Positions 63,831 to 64,000 of a stretch of 64,000 nucleotides of DNA are shown here, in pieces. This DNA is from Vespa crabro (Eukaryota; Arthropoda; Insecta; Hymenoptera; Vespidae). The stretch lies in contig NC_060956.1 of assembly GCF_910589235.1 (NCBI RefSeq), positions 3,666,400-3,730,399 on the forward strand, given 5' to 3'. Every line of letters starts with the position of its first letter. The stretch's first letter is position 1. The translations under genes and the position numbers were made by a program. The notes under the pieces were generated by a model. It was not told the DNA's origin. It ran no database searches and worked only from the letters and a program-made list of their open reading frames with translations.

Positions 63831-64000
63831 TTTCTTTTTTTTCGAAATGGACGAACTTTTAGCCGTAATTCGTTCTTGAGAAGTAACGTTTCGAAGATGA
63901 AATGAAAATATCATCGTTAGTGAGATAGCAAGAGCTTCTATTCGGAGTGTGCCAATGTTAAAAGTATACCTTTCAATGGGTTACCTCCTTCGTGTACTTT

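Overview
This is an AT-rich piece of an insect nuclear genome. Evidence for a eukaryote is direct: almost every gene is split by short (about 50-120 bp) GT-AG introns, and long simple repeats fill the gaps. The gene set (TRRAP/Nipped-A, MED24, ACTR6, GNPAT, LSM12, NWD2-like) and the intron style suit a holometabolous insect. A hymenopteran is my best guess, but that is inference. All gene models below were joined by hand from the sequence, checking splice sites and reading phase at each junction.

Layout. (1) 1-7.4 kb: three tandem units of about 2.6 kb. Each carries a two-exon camello/NAT8-like N-acetyltransferase. Each also carries a MOZART2-like (MZT2) gene, open in unit 3 and decayed in units 1 and 2. 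A small mariner-type MITE sits at the same place in units 1 and 2 but is absent from unit 3. (2) 7.4-20.4 kb: a dense run of genes: an L-galactose-dehydrogenase-like aldo-keto reductase (-), a divergent alpha-tubulin (+), SECp43/TRNAU1AP (+), an unrecognised one-TM protein (+), GNPAT (-) and ACTR6 (+). (3) 20.7-27.85 kb: a 7 kb block with no supported coding gene. It starts with a 306-bp satellite array. After that come possible spliced noncoding exons, diverged repeats of about 300 bp, a 162-bp repeat series and a GC-richer patch. (4) 28.9-56.8 kb: MED24 (+), TRRAP (-) with a single 9.1-kb exon, an NWD2-like NACHT-WD40 gene of 25 coding exons (+), and LSM12 (-) with a U12-type intron. (5) 56.8-64 kb: no coding gene found. 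It holds microsatellites, a G-quadruplex-prone tract, a promoter-like CpG-richer patch and two pairs of diverged direct repeats.

How the genes relate. Most neighbours are head-to-head pairs sharing 0.5-1 kb (AKR/tubulin, GNPAT/ACTR6, TRRAP/NWD) or tail-to-tail pairs. Several products act in transcription or chromatin: ACTR6 (SWR1/SRCAP), MED24 (Mediator) and TRRAP (SAGA and Tip60/NuA4). This is probably chance adjacency, not an operon. The most unusual items are the acetyltransferase cluster (an intron more conserved than the coding exon beside it, and a copy with a broken acetyl-CoA loop), the satellite with a possible noncoding gene beside it, a GC-AG intron in ACTR6 and the U12 intron in LSM12.
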